NCBI GenBank assembly: GCA_963776665.1
Contig: CAVZNQ010000017.1
Coordinates: 232,579-296,578, forward strand
Source of the DNA: Roseiarcus sp963776665
GTDB lineage: Bacteria > Pseudomonadota > Alphaproteobacteria > Rhizobiales > Beijerinckiaceae
Direction: 5' to 3'
Length of the DNA: 64,000 nucleotides
Shown one piece after another: positions 16,813 through 25,787 of the stretch; positions within the stretch are counted from its first letter, which is position 1; every line of letters starts with the position of its first letter. The translations under genes were made by a program, and so were the position numbers. Below the pieces are notes generated by a model. That model did no database searches, was not told where the DNA came from, and saw nothing but the letters and a program-made list of their open reading frames with translations.

Positions 16813-18243
16813 TCAAGCGGCCGGGGGTTTGATCTTTGCGAATTTGATGACGCCGTTGACGTCCTGGGTGCGGTCAAAGACCGTGTAGTAGTTATTCAGC
16901 AACGGCAGGCCGAGGATCGACTGGTTCGCGGCGTCGAGCGGACCGCTGATCTGAAAGACCGCCCGGCCAGCCTCGGGGAAATCGGTCTGCCAGTAGGTCT
17001 GCGGCGTGCAGGCGAGCTCGACATTCTGACCGTTCTCGCCCTCCAGCGTGAAGTAGATGTTGGGCCACTGCGCCAGATTCAGCGAGCTGGTCGGGACGCC
17101 GCCCTGGCGCAGGTCGCTGCCCGCCTTGATGGCCTGGGCGAAAGCGGGATTCTTTTGCTGCAGGCCCTGCAGGATCGCCTGATAGACGTCCTGCGCCAGC
17201 GTCAGGTCGCTGGTGCCGCTGTCTACGATCGAGTTGGAGATCATGTCCTGATAATATTGCTGCTGCAGCGCGGCCGCCGTATGAGCGGCGCTGCCGTCCA
17301 CACGCACCGACTTCAGATTGGTGTTGTAGTAGACGTCGTGCAGCACCGTCACGGTGGAGAACGCGCCCGTATAGAGGTCGTGTTGCTCCTCGCCCCCGCC
17401 CAGGATGAAGTAGCCCTTGTTGAGCGGATCGTTGGCGATGGCGGCCGCGGTTGTCCCATTGCGCAGGCTGCTCCAGGACCGCAGGGTGTAAAAGGCGAAC
17501 TTGTTGGCCACCACGCCGGCCTCTTCCAGCTGGTCGAAGTAGGGCTTCAAGGAGAGGTGGGGGGCCTGGCTCCGTTGGAGCAACGCATTGAAGCCCTTGT
17601 AGAAGGCCGTCCAGACCTTATCGAAGGGCCACGGATAGGTCGCGCTCTTGCTCTCCTGGGCAAGGTAGCTCTTGAAATCGTAGGCGGTGTTCAAGCCGTT
17701 GTAGGCAAGGCCCATGATGCCGGTCACGCCCTGAAAATTTCCCTTCTGCTGCACTGAAGTGATCGCGATTGGGCAGTTGGGCAGGCCGATCTGCCCGGCG
17801 CCCGCGCCGAGGGTGACCGTGGTGTTGACAACCGGTCCGCCCCAGCCGCCCGTCCCGTACAGGACCAGCTGAGTGAGCGTGGTGGGCTTCAGCTCCTGGT
17901 CGCCCGCGCCGCTGTAAACGGCCGGTTCGACCGCCAGCGTGCTGCTCCCGGTATCAAGAATGACGTTGGCGACCGCGCCCTTCGTGCCGATTGCGAGCGC
18001 GGCTGAGTAGTCGTTGTAGCTCAGCGCATTGGTGATGCCGATTCGCAGCACCTTGGTGGGGCCGCCGCCCGTTGCGGCCTTCAGGCGGGCGAGGCCACGC
18101 TGGCGGTGGGGCTCCGCGTCCGGTCGTGAACCGTCCTGGAAACGCTGCTTGGCGACAAGGCGCGCTTTGCGGGCTGTGAGCCTGTCCATGGCGCTGACCG
18201 CCAGGTCGGAGATTTCATATCTGGCCTTTGTAATTGTCGTCAT
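16813..18243 (-). CDS. Pepsin-like (A1 family) aspartic protease of a bacterium
   Basis: This 476-residue protein shows the two-lobed pepsin pattern rarely seen in bacteria. The first catalytic motif is VILDTGSSTLAV (Asp97). The flap follows as LYGTGGW (Tyr129, matching YGTGS of pepsin), then GIMGLAYNG. The second catalytic motif is SIVDSGTSDLTL (Asp341), and the end SILGLPLLNNYYTVFDR mirrors the ILGDVFLRSYYTVFDR-like end of eukaryotic enzymes. The Asp-Asp distance (244 residues) exceeds pepsin's, implying inserted loops. No Sec signal is visible; residues 1-60 are charged and could be a propeptide or a cytoplasmic N-terminus, as in shewasin-type enzymes. GGGAGG lies eight bases before ATG. 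No partner gene is adjacent. Confidence 0.85.
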   Translation of the reverse strand: MTTITKARYEISDLAVSAMDRLTARKARLVAKQRFQDGSRPDAEPHRQRGLARLKAATGGGPTKVLRIGITNALSYNDYSAALAIGTKGAVANVILDTGSSTLAVEPAVYSGAGDQELKPTTLTQLVLYGTGGWGGPVVNTTVTLGAGAGQIGLPNCPIAITSVQQKGNFQGVTGIMGLAYNGLNTAYDFKSYLAQESKSATYPWPFDKVWTAFYKGFNALLQRSQAPHLSLKPYFDQLEEAGVVANKFAFYTLRSWSSLRNGTTAAAIANDPLNKGYFILGGGEEQHDLYTGAFSTVTVLHDVYYNTNLKSVRVDGSAAHTAAALQQQYYQDMISNSIVDSGTSDLTLAQDVYQAILQGLQQKNPAFAQAIKAGSDLRQGGVPTSSLNLAQWPNIYFTLEGENGQNVELACTPQTYWQTDFPEAGRAVFQISGPLDAANQSILGLPLLNNYYTVFDRTQDVNGVIKFAKIKPPAA

Positions 18244-18479
18244 GATTGCACCCCTCCCGTTGCCGGTAGTGAGGTCACGCCTGATCGGACCCGCGCTCAG
18301 CGTCGCCTGAAGCGAGAGACGATGCTGTGACCCCAGTCACACAACTCGTAGGGTGTTTGCTCTCCGCTCAGCGTCGCCGTTAATATTCGCGTCGACGGTC
18401 GCTCGGGGAGTACGGTAACATGAGCATAATTCCCCGTATATCTCCCTCATCCAGTGCTCGGATGCGCCTGCGGGTTTAA

Positions 18480-19569
18480 TCAGACCAAGAGGCGGTGATC
18501 GGTGACATTGCCCGGACTTCGCGGAGGAGCCGTCGAAGCGCGGATGATCAACTTGGCTGGCAGAACGACTTGCCTTGGCGGGCCGCCTTCGAACAGGATG
18601 CGTGCAGCGATCCTTCCCTTCTCAGTTGTCGGCTGAGCCATGGTTGTGAGCGGCGGGTCGACGAAAGGCGCGTTCTCAGCATCGTCAAAACCGATAACCG
18701 ACAGATCCTTTGGGACGTTGATTTCGCGACGCTTCGCCTCCGCCAAAACCGCCACAGCGTGCCGGTCGGACATCGCGAGAATCGCGGTCGCCTCCGGCGC
18801 CCGATCGAGAAGCATGCCCGCCCCGGCGTCGACCCAGGGCGATAAAGGGTGGGCCTCGACGACCGGCGCGTCATCAATCGAGATGCCCGCCAAGGCGAGG
18901 GCGTCGGCGTAGCCGAGGAGCTTCTCGTCATCCAGAGGGAAGCCTCCCTTAAGTCGGCGCTCCGATGTGTCCGGTGGATTCCAGATCGCGTCAGCCGGCT
19001 TGCGCAGCACTGAAAAAATTGCAAAGCGGCGGTGGCCGAGATCGAGAAGGTGTTCCGCCGCGCGCCGCGCGCCGCCACGACCGTCGACACGAACCGAATT
19101 GACTTCCGGTCCCGCGTCCACGTCCATCACGACAAATGGCGTCTTCCTTTGCCTCGCTGCGACAAGCCCGGCCTCTTCGAGATGGCCCAAAATGAAGCCG
19201 TCGACGAGGGCGTTTTTGATTGCCCAGGTCTTCCTGTTTTCCGCTCCGGAGATGACCAGCAGGCTTGCATCATTCTCGTCGCAGACTTCCGCAACGCCAA
19301 GCATGAATGCTCGTAAAAATGGACTGAGGACGGCATGCGCAACCGGCATATCGCCGGGCGGCAGCACACCAATGGCGTGGGCCTTTGCGCCCATCAACAG
19401 GCGTCCGATCGGATCTGGACCGGAATATCCGAGTCTCTGCGCAGCCTCTTGGACCAGCTCGCGCACCTCGGTACGAACGAGAGTTGGGCGATTGAAGGTG
19501 TTTGACGCCGTCCCGAGCGATACCCCTGCGGCTGCGGCGACGTCGGAGAGCCGGACTGGCCTTCTTCAT
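18480..19569 (-). pseudogene. LacI-family transcriptional regulator, frameshifted just after the start
   Basis: From GTG 19466 downward an open frame codes for a full LacI-type sugar-binding domain (IGVLPPG, LVISGAENRKT, DGFILGHLEE, SVIGFDDAENAPFVDPPLTT). The DNA-binding HTH (VRLSDVAAAAGVSLGTASNT, then FNRPTLVRTEVREL) is encoded in the same frame just upstream but has no start codon there; an in-frame TGA precedes it. The ATG at 19569 is out of frame by one base: removing one G at about 19560 yields MKKPVRLSDVAAAAG, a textbook LacI start, and a 362-residue protein. Either the gene is inactivated or the base is an assembly error. Three operators lie upstream, one only 20 bp away, implying autoregulation. 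Confidence 0.8.
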
Positions 19570-19588
19570 CGCAGGTCGACCGCCGTCT

Positions 19589-19600
19589 TGAAGCGCTTCA
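19589..19600. promoter_or_regulatory. LacI-type operator O1
   Basis: Perfect palindrome TGAAGCGCTTCA with a central CG-containing GCGC core typical of LacI-family operators, 20 bp upstream of the presumed lacI-type start. Confidence 0.75.
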
Positions 19601-19642
19601 TTTTTTTATTGACTCCGAGTACGCTCAAGCGTAACAGCATTA

Positions 19643-19654
19643 TGAAGCGCTTCA
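19643..19654. promoter_or_regulatory. LacI-type operator O2
   Basis: A second identical TGAAGCGCTTCA, centred 54 bp from O1, about five helical turns. Confidence 0.75.
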
Positions 19655-19673
19655 AAGTGACATTTTATTGATA

Positions 19674-19685
19674 TGAAGCGCTTCA
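19674..19685. promoter_or_regulatory. LacI-type operator O3
   Basis: A third identical TGAAGCGCTTCA, centred 31 bp (about three turns) from O2 and 83 bp before the first cupin gene. The three copies put the regulator and the divergent cupin genes under one control region. Confidence 0.75.
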
Positions 19686-19767
19686 TACCGCTTTTGATGC
19701 GGCATGCGTGTGGAAAAGCGCCAGCACGCCGACTTCCGCCTAGGCGCGAAATTCAGGAAGGAACGCC

Positions 19768-20145
19768 ATGACACCGATTAGCATGGATGGAACCGACCCA
19801 GCCGGTTGGGACCCAAGTCTGGACAGTTTGGCCGCCGCGCCCGCCAACCACCGCCTACTCTATGAGGACGAGTCCATTCGCGTGCTGTCTGTCAGCATCG
19901 CGCCAGGACAGACAGAGCCGCGCCATCACCACCGATGGCCATCGGTATTCGTCATCGACAGCCTGGGGAAAAAAATGCGCGACTTCGACGGCGATGGGCG
20001 CGAGATTCCGCTGCCGCTTCCCGACAAGTTTGAACTGCCCCTCACCGTCAACATGCCCCCACAGCCCGTCCATTATGTGCGTAACGACGACACGATCGGC
20101 TTTCATGGGACCCGCATCGAGTTCAAGCGAGGTTTTGGCGGCTAG
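19768..20145 (+). CDS. Cupin-fold protein of unknown function
   Basis: A 125-residue protein with a cupin-like core: VSIAPGQTEPRHHHRWPSVF supplies the paired histidines of motif 1, and NMPPQPVHYVRND resembles motif 2. An AAGGAA site precedes ATG 19768. It is the first gene on the plus side of the triple operator region and so is probably repressed by the LacI-type regulator until a sugar or related ligand is present. Role unknown; small cupins of this kind can be isomerases, dioxygenases or sugar-binding proteins. Confidence 0.65.
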   Translation: MTPISMDGTDPAGWDPSLDSLAAAPANHRLLYEDESIRVLSVSIAPGQTEPRHHHRWPSVFVIDSLGKKMRDFDGDGREIPLPLPDKFELPLTVNMPPQPVHYVRNDDTIGFHGTRIEFKRGFGG

Positions 20146-20214
20146 CGCTGAACTCTGATTTTGCTCAACTCAAGACGGATGGCCTGAGGATTCAGACTTG
20201 GGGAGGATCCACAA

Positions 20215-20614
20215 ATGGATGGAAAGTTCATCTTAGAAAGCGAAACCAAGAAGCAAGCGCAGGCTTGGGGGCAGCTCGGCTGGCTCAGCAGTCCGACCCA
20301 CACCGGCGCGGCGCAGCTGGCCATCGTCGAAGGCAGTTTGGTTCCCCGGAAAAGGCCACAACTTTCACAAGCATCCCAACCAGGAAGAGGTGATGTTCGT
20401 CGTGGCCGGTCGAATCGAGCAATGGATCGACAAGGAGAAGCGGATCCTTGGTCCAGGGGACTCTGCCTTTATTCCGCCCGGCGTGGTCCACGCTTCGTTC
20501 AACGCTGGCGACGATAAGGCCAAGGTCTTGGCGATTTTTGGCCCGTGCCTCGGCGATGGATTCGAAATGATCGACATGGCCGATGAGGCTCCATGGAATA
20601 CTCTGAGGAACTAG
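20215..20614 (+). pseudogene. Second cupin-domain gene, broken by a one-base insertion
   Basis: The first frame reads MDGKFILESETKKQAQ through VEGSLVP and then leaves the family. Dropping one C from the CCCC run at 20344-20347 gives VPGKGHNFHKHPNQEEVMFV, a canonical cupin motif 1. The frame then runs on through GRIEQWIDKEK, GPGDSAFIPPGVVHASF (motif 2) to the TAG at 20612. The repaired product would be about 132 residues. It follows the first cupin by 69 bp on the same strand under the same operators. Confidence 0.7.
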
Positions 20615-20780
20615 AGGTCGCGCATGGTAGTTGCGAGCTTGGCCGCCGACGATCGATTGGAGCTATTCGCCAAGCATCGGCGAATGACCGGTATTTGTGC
20701 TGATGGCAGCCGTTCATAATCGCCTGGACGTCACCGATTCACGGGCGGCCCCGGCTTGAGGACGGCCCATATTGCGCGGT

Positions 20781-21218
20781 TTATTCGGTCTGACTTTCGA
20801 TCCGCGCCGCGCTCGCGAGAATTTCACCCAGTCCCGGCGTAGTCGGCGACGGCAGGGCGGCGGCCGGGTCGATCCAGTCGGCGCGATCGACTTCGTCGCT
20901 TGTTCGCGCTTCGCCGCTCATCCAGCGGGCGACGAACGAGGCGATCACGAAATGCGTGCGGATGCGGTCGCCCTCGTGGGCGATCGCCTCCACGTGCTGG
21001 TTGAAGCCGACGATCCGGGCGCTGACGCCGACCTCCTCCATAAGCTCGCGCGCGACCGCTTCAGCGAGGGTCTCGCCGATTTCGACCACGCCGCCGGGCA
21101 GGCTGAAATGGCCGATCAGCGGCGCCCGCGCCCGCCGTACGATGAGAACCCGTCCCTCGCGGAACACCGCCGCCGAAACCGCGAGGATCGGGCGGGCGGG
21201 AAACAGTCTGTCATCCAT
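20781..21218 (-). CDS. Nudix hydrolase
   Basis: The 145-residue product carries a complete Nudix box, beginning GGVVEIGETLAEAVAR and ending ELMEEVGV (residues ~42-65), which binds magnesium and cleaves nucleoside diphosphates linked to another group. An early VSAAVFREGRVLIVRR strand and late EVDRADWIDPAAA fit the fold. Members act on oxidised nucleotides, ADP-ribose or NADH; the substrate here is not predictable. Confidence 0.85.
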   Translation of the reverse strand: MDDRLFPARPILAVSAAVFREGRVLIVRRARAPLIGHFSLPGGVVEIGETLAEAVARELMEEVGVSARIVGFNQHVEAIAHEGDRIRTHFVIASFVARWMSGEARTSDEVDRADWIDPAAALPSPTTPGLGEILASAARIESQTE

Positions 21219-21378
21219 GGCGCTCGACCCGCCGAGAATATTTTTGCTGCATTTTCTTTCGGAATCCCAGAATCCGTGCTACGCTCTCTTTCGCCATGAA
21301 CGGTGCGAGGAGTCCTGCGACGGGATGACGGCTTGCATTGCTTTGCACCATTCGCTCGCGCTGAACGGGGAGGCTCGG

Positions 21379-21489
21379 CCAAGAAAACTTTTTATGCCCA
21401 GGGGGTCACGATAACCTATTGAAAAGGCTCGTTTCGGACAAGCGGATCCAAGGAAATCAAAGCCGTTTTTCTTGGAAAAATTTGGCTGG
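21379..21489 (+). repeat. Dispersed repeat element, copy A
   Basis: This 111-bp core matches the reverse complement of 29761-29869 with only scattered mismatches and two one-base gaps. Shared blocks include TTGAAAAGGCTCG, TTCGGACAAG, GGATCCAAGGAAATCAA and TTGGAAAAATTTGGCTGG. A hairpin (21448-21475; arms CCAAGGAAA and TTTTCTTGG) is preserved, with a G-T wobble where copy B has a G-C pair. G/T-rich 'TTTGGCT' sequence continues to about 21540. The element points toward the 3' end of pdxH. Its nature (small RNA, mobile-element remnant or processing site) is unknown. Confidence 0.75.
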
Positions 21490-21565
21490 CTGTCAGGCCG
21501 GCTTTGCTCGGCTTTGAAAAATTTGGCTTCGGTTTGGAGCTTGGACCTCGATTTTCACTAGTCTG

Positions 21566-22181
21566 TTACGGATATAGCAGTCGCTTTTCCCACGGCGACC
21601 TTGGATTATGGCGCTTGAACTGAAGCCGCTCGTGCAATCGCGACGGGCGGTCGCGCCAGAACTCGATCTCGACCGGCTCCAGACGATAGCCCCGCCAGTA
21701 GTCCGGACCGCGGCACCGCGCCGCCGCCGAACCGCCGTTCGTAAGTCTCGACCGCCGCCTTGAGCGCGGCGCGCGAGCTTAGCGGCCGCGACTGCTGGCT
21801 CGCCCAGGCGCCGATCTGGCTCCCCCTCGGCCGCGCGGCGAAATAGGCGTCGCTCTCGGCGCCGGTCAATTCGGCCACCGCGCCCCGGAACCGGGCCTGA
21901 CGGCGCAGCGTCTTCCAATGGAAGAGCGCCGCCGCCTTCGGCCGACCTTCGAGCTCGCGCCCCTTGGCGCTTTCGACATTGGAGTAGAAGACGAGACCCC
22001 GCGCGTCCGCGCCCTTGCACAGGACCATCCGCGCGTCAGGCAACCCGTCGGCGTCGACGGTGGCAAGCGCCATCGCTTCCGGGTCGTTGATCTCCGAAGC
22101 CGCCGCCTCGGCGAGCCAAAGCCCAAACAGGGCGAACGGGTCGGCAGCCTCGGTAAAGTCGGCGAGACTCAATTCGTTCAA
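21566..22181 (-). pseudogene. pdxH: Pyridoxamine 5'-phosphate oxidase, frameshifted near the C-terminus
   Basis: The N-terminal 150 residues are PdxH: DPEAMALATVDADGLPDARM, VLCKGADARGLVFYSN, PRGSQIGAWASQQS. The frame then departs after GGGAVPR. Deleting one base in the CCGCGG at 21708-21713 gives VPRPDYWRGYRLEPVEIEFW and then RDRPSRLHERLQF, the canonical PdxH end, with a stop at 21566. The enzyme makes pyridoxal phosphate from pyridoxamine or pyridoxine phosphate with FMN. Initiation seems to be at TTG 22181, ten bases after GGAG. Because PdxH is normally important, an assembly error is as likely as a real mutation. Confidence 0.8.
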
Positions 22182-22342
22182 GGCGAGGCGGCTCCGGGAA
22201 AGGGCGGAGGCGGATCATACCCTGCCGGCGTCTTCTGGCCAACGAGCGCGCCCTTGCGTGCCGCTGGGCAAAGGGCCAAATGTGCGACAGAGACATGGGC
22301 TCCAGCGCTTTTGTCGAGGCGGGGCCGAGGGATGGGCTCATA

Positions 22343-23284
22343 ATGCGTGATCCTTACGACGTTCTTGGCGTGGCGAAGTCTGCGAGCGCGGCCGAAATCA
22401 AGTCGGCCTTTCGCAAGCTCGCCAAGAAGTACCACCCCGACCAAAGCAAGGAGCCCAGAGCCAAGGAGCGCTTCGCAGAAGTAGGCTCGGCCTACGAGAT
22501 CCTGGGCGACGACAAGAAGCGGAAAGCCTTCGACGGCGGCCAGATCGACGCCGAAGGCAAGCCAAGAGCGCCGCAGTTCGACGGCTTCGGCTTCGGCCGC
22601 CAGCCGGGAGCGAGCGGCCGCGGCGATTTTCGCAATTTCGGTTTCGATTTCGGCAGCGGCGGGTTTTCGGCCGAAAGCGGTTCGATCGATCCCGACATTC
22701 TGTCTGAGCTGTTCGGGGCCGGACGCACCCGCGCCCGCAGCCAGCCAACCCGAGGCGAGGACGTGGGCGTCTCGGTCTTGGCGCCGTTATCGACGATAGC
22801 GCACGGAGGCTCCATTCGCGTCGCCCTGCCGACCGGGAAGATGCTGGACGTCGCCGTACCGGCCGGAATCGAAGAGGGAAAGTCGATCCGGCTGCGCGGT
22901 CAAGGCCACCCCGGCCATCGCGGCGCGTCGCCGGGCGACGTCATCGTGACCATTCGCTACGCCCCTCATCCGCTGTTCAAGGTCGAGGGTCGAGACCTGC
23001 GGCTCGACCTTCCGGTTACTCTCTACGAGGCGATACTGGGGGCGCGCGTGAGAGCGCCAACGCTAAGCGGCGAGGTCGAGGTGTCGATTGCGCCTGGGGC
23101 GAGCGGCGGCCGGGTCCTGCGGCTGCGCGGCAAGGGCCTTCCGGCCGGCGTCGATCAGCCCGCCGGCGATTTGTTGGCGACGCTGCGGATCGTTCTCCCG
23201 AACGAGGCGGATGCGGAACTGAGCGCCTTGATGCGCAAGCTGCGGGATCAAAAGCCTTACGACCCGCGCTCTGGCATGGCCTGA
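22343..23284 (+). CDS. DnaJ-type co-chaperone, CbpA-like (no zinc fingers)
   Basis: The 313-residue protein starts with a J domain (residues 1-65: DPYDVLGVAKSASAAEIKSA, then KKYHPDQ with the HPD tripeptide). A Gly/Phe-rich linker (~70-115) follows, then the C-terminal peptide-binding domain (GEDVGVSVLAPLSTIAHGG, IRLRGQGHPG). The cysteine-rich zinc-finger region of true DnaJ is missing, as in CbpA. It should stimulate DnaK and may bind DNA. Its last 28 bp overlap the convergent anti-sigma gene. Confidence 0.85.
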   Translation: MRDPYDVLGVAKSASAAEIKSAFRKLAKKYHPDQSKEPRAKERFAEVGSAYEILGDDKKRKAFDGGQIDAEGKPRAPQFDGFGFGRQPGASGRGDFRNFGFDFGSGGFSAESGSIDPDILSELFGAGRTRARSQPTRGEDVGVSVLAPLSTIAHGGSIRVALPTGKMLDVAVPAGIEEGKSIRLRGQGHPGHRGASPGDVIVTIRYAPHPLFKVEGRDLRLDLPVTLYEAILGARVRAPTLSGEVEVSIAPGASGGRVLRLRGKGLPAGVDQPAGDLLATLRIVLPNEADAELSALMRKLRDQKPYDPRSGMA

Positions 23285-24144
23285 ACGGCCTCGAGCGGCA
23301 GGCCGAAAAAGTCGTTCGCAATCTTCAGCAATGATGGTGCGTCAAGGTCGCCGACCAGCGCAAATCCTTGGCCCTGCCACGTCCATACTGCCGCGTCGCG
23401 GCCGTCGACCGTGAGAAGTTCAGGCGCTCTCGCGGCGGGCGCATCGAAAGACCGAACGAGCAGACCGACCCGTCTCTCCTGCGCGGCGTAAAGGAGAAAG
23501 GCCGCCGGCGCGCCAGGATAAGGAGCCATCCTCGCGCCGAGCAAACTGACCGCTGGAGGCGTCGCGGGGAGGGAAACGGGGTGCAGAAGGCGCGCTGTCA
23601 ACCACTCTTCCGATTCCCTCTTGTCGCCGGTTGCGAACTCGACCGGGACGAGACCAGGACGGACGAACGCGCGGAAAGCCGCAACGGCCGCCTCTCCAAG
23701 GCCCTCCGCGGGAATGACGTGTGCGCCCGGAGACCAAACGCAGACCAGGCAGACGAACATCGCCGCAAGGCCAAGTCGCCATGGCAGCCAGGGTCGAGAA
23801 GCCGTCGGAGCGCCGACATTCGGGGCAATTCGCGAGGCGTCGTCGGGACCCGGCAACGCCGACAGCAACGGGTGTTCACGACCGGGCCTGGAGCCGGCGG
23901 ACGCCGGCCTTCTGCTCTTGCCTGGAACTTCGTTCTGATGACGAACGATGCTGATCGAGAAGGCTCTCGGCCCCTCACCATCGAAGGCCGAACGAATGGC
24001 GCTGTTTTGCGCTCGCCACATCGTCGCGCGGCGAGCAAGCGCGGGATCTTCCGCCATCCGCTTCTCGAACGCCAAGCGCTCATCGGGCTCGAGGCAGTCG
24101 TCCACATAGGCGTGCAGGTCCGCGAGGCGCCACGCTTCCATCAC
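23257..24144 (-). CDS. Membrane-anchored anti-sigma factor
   Basis: The 295-residue product begins with an anti-sigma-like helical domain (LADLHAYVDDCLEPDERLAF, typical 'Y-D-L-P-E' layout). A charged linker and one membrane helix near residues 125-145 (LGLAAMFVCLVCVWSPGA) follow, then a periplasmic domain ending in SLLKIANDFFGLP. Its GTG/ATG start overlaps the sigma factor stop, so the two are co-translated and it should hold that sigma factor inactive at the membrane until a cell-envelope signal arrives. No zinc-binding HxxxCxxC is present. Confidence 0.8.
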   Translation of the reverse strand: MMEAWRLADLHAYVDDCLEPDERLAFEKRMAEDPALARRATMWRAQNSAIRSAFDGEGPRAFSISIVRHQNEVPGKSRRPASAGSRPGREHPLLSALPGPDDASRIAPNVGAPTASRPWLPWRLGLAAMFVCLVCVWSPGAHVIPAEGLGEAAVAAFRAFVRPGLVPVEFATGDKRESEEWLTARLLHPVSLPATPPAVSLLGARMAPYPGAPAAFLLYAAQERRVGLLVRSFDAPAARAPELLTVDGRDAAVWTWQGQGFALVGDLDAPSLLKIANDFFGLPLEAVQAMPERGS

Positions 24145-24719
24145 TTGACGACTCGCAGATGCGGGACCGACGGCGCAGCGGCGCGGGCCGTCTCAGCCGC
24201 AGTCGGCGTCCGGGTCAGCGCGGATATGCGTTCGCGCGCCTTCGTGAGCCGCGCAATGAGCGTGGCCAGCGAAATATCAAGCGCCGAAGCCGCCTCGCGG
24301 TGAGTAAGGCTCGCCATAACGACAATCAGCAGCGCCTCTCTGAGGTCGAGAGGCAGCGCGCGTACCGCGGCGGCCATGCCAATCCCGTCGGCCGCGGCTC
24401 GGCCGCGAATGCTTTCAACGCTCTCGTCCCATCCTGCCTCCCCTTCGTCGAAGGCCAAGCGACGAACATGGCGCCGATAAAGCCGGACAAACTGGCCAAA
24501 CGCCCGCACCCGCCCGTCTTCGCGAGCAGGCCCTCGGGAGTCATTGCTGACGGCCGCATCCACCGCCTCGAATGAAGCCTGCCTGAACAGGCGTTCGACA
24601 AGGGCCATCGCCGCCGCGTGATCGAGCACGAATCGATCGTCTCGGGTTAGGGCGAGCCCGAATCGGCGCAGATCTGAGAGGTCGGCCAAACTGTCGCTTA
24701 ACGGCGGCACGACTGACAC
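24141..24719 (-). CDS. ECF RNA polymerase sigma factor, divergent
   Basis: A 192-residue sigma factor. Region 2 is recognisable but weak (DLRRFGLALTRDDRFVLDHA; the usual acidic 'D-LVQD' core is altered), while region 4 is clear (LPLDLREALLIVVMASLTH, REAASALDISLATLIARL). It is partnered by the overlapping membrane anti-sigma gene. It starts at GTG 24719 without an evident ribosome site. The divergent fabI promoter lies about 200 bp away, so envelope lipid stress is a plausible but unproven signal. Confidence 0.75.
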   Translation of the reverse strand: MSVVPPLSDSLADLSDLRRFGLALTRDDRFVLDHAAAMALVERLFRQASFEAVDAAVSNDSRGPAREDGRVRAFGQFVRLYRRHVRRLAFDEGEAGWDESVESIRGRAAADGIGMAAAVRALPLDLREALLIVVMASLTHREAASALDISLATLIARLTKARERISALTRTPTAAETARAAAPSVPHLRVVK

Positions 24720-24935
24720 CGAAAGTTTGTGAGCCTCGAGAAACGCTAACGCTCCTTGACGATCCTAGTCAAAAGACTCCACGGTTCCAAGCGCGGGTGC
24801 GGGCAAAGTCACATATTTTGTGACAAGTGGCCGAAACCCTCGTCCTTCCCATGCGTGTCGGGCGAGGTTAAGGGATATCCCGGCGCCTTGACGTCGTAAC
24901 ATTCACCTTGAAAGACGAGCCGAAGAGAGGCCTTG

Positions 24936-25772
24936 ATGGAGCGAACCCTTTCAGTCGGCGCAACCGCGGGCGTCATGCGCGGGATGCGCGGGATCGTCTT
25001 CGGCGTGGCGAACAATCGGTCGATCGCATGGGGCATCGCGAGAGCGGCCCACGCCGCGGGCGCCGAGCTGGCGTTCACTTTTCAGGGCGAAGCGTTGGAG
25101 AAGCGGGTCAGGCCGCTGGCGCAAGAATTGGGAGCCCACGTGCTGTGCCATTGCGACGTTACGGACGGCGCATCGATCGATTCCGCGTTCGCGGCAGCTG
25201 GGAAGCTGTGGGGAGCCATCGACTTCATCGTCCACTGCATCGCATTCGCCGACAAGGATCAGCTCTCCGGCCGGTATATCGATACAACCGAGGACAATTT
25301 CACCAAATCGCTCGCGATCTCCTGCTACTCGTTTACCGCCTTGGCTCAACGAGCCGAAAAGCTGATGCCGAGCGGCGGCGCGATGCTGACCCTGACCTAC
25401 TATGGCGCCGAAAAGTGGATGCCCCACTATAATGTCATGGGCGTCGCCAAGGCCGCGCTCGAGGCGAGCGTCCGATACCTCGCAGCCGACCTCGGCGAGA
25501 AGGCGATTCGCGTCAACGCGATTTCGGCTGGACCGATCAAAACGCTGGCTGCCTCGGGCATCGGCGATTTCCGTTACATTTTGAGGTGGAACGAGTACAA
25601 CGCGCCGCTGCGTCGTTCGGTCACGATCGAGGAGGTCGGTGAGAGCGCGGTCTATCTTCTGTCACCCATGTCGCGGGGCGTCACCGGCGAAATTGTCCAC
25701 GTCGACGCCGGATATCATGTCGTCGGGATGAAGAACCCGGCCGCGCCGGACCTCACGGTGGTCAAGGACTGA
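24936..25772 (+). CDS. fabI: Enoyl-ACP reductase (NADH)
   Basis: The 278-residue protein is FabI: the NADH-binding front GIVFGVANNRSIAWGIA replaces the usual Gly-rich SDR loop, and the catalytic set is Tyr155, Tyr165 and Lys172 in LTYYGAEKWMPHYNVMGVAK. It reduces the trans-2-enoyl-ACP double bond in the last step of each fatty-acid elongation round and is the triclosan/isoniazid-type target. The ATG at 24936 follows GAGAGG by five bases; an extra 15-residue front (MERTLSVGATAGVMR) precedes the usual start of the fold, so translation from a downstream ATG is possible. Confidence 0.9.
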   Translation: MERTLSVGATAGVMRGMRGIVFGVANNRSIAWGIARAAHAAGAELAFTFQGEALEKRVRPLAQELGAHVLCHCDVTDGASIDSAFAAAGKLWGAIDFIVHCIAFADKDQLSGRYIDTTEDNFTKSLAISCYSFTALAQRAEKLMPSGGAMLTLTYYGAEKWMPHYNVMGVAKAALEASVRYLAADLGEKAIRVNAISAGPIKTLAASGIGDFRYILRWNEYNAPLRRSVTIEEVGESAVYLLSPMSRGVTGEIVHVDAGYHVVGMKNPAAPDLTVVKD

Positions 25773-25787
25773 TCTCAAGCGGCTGGG

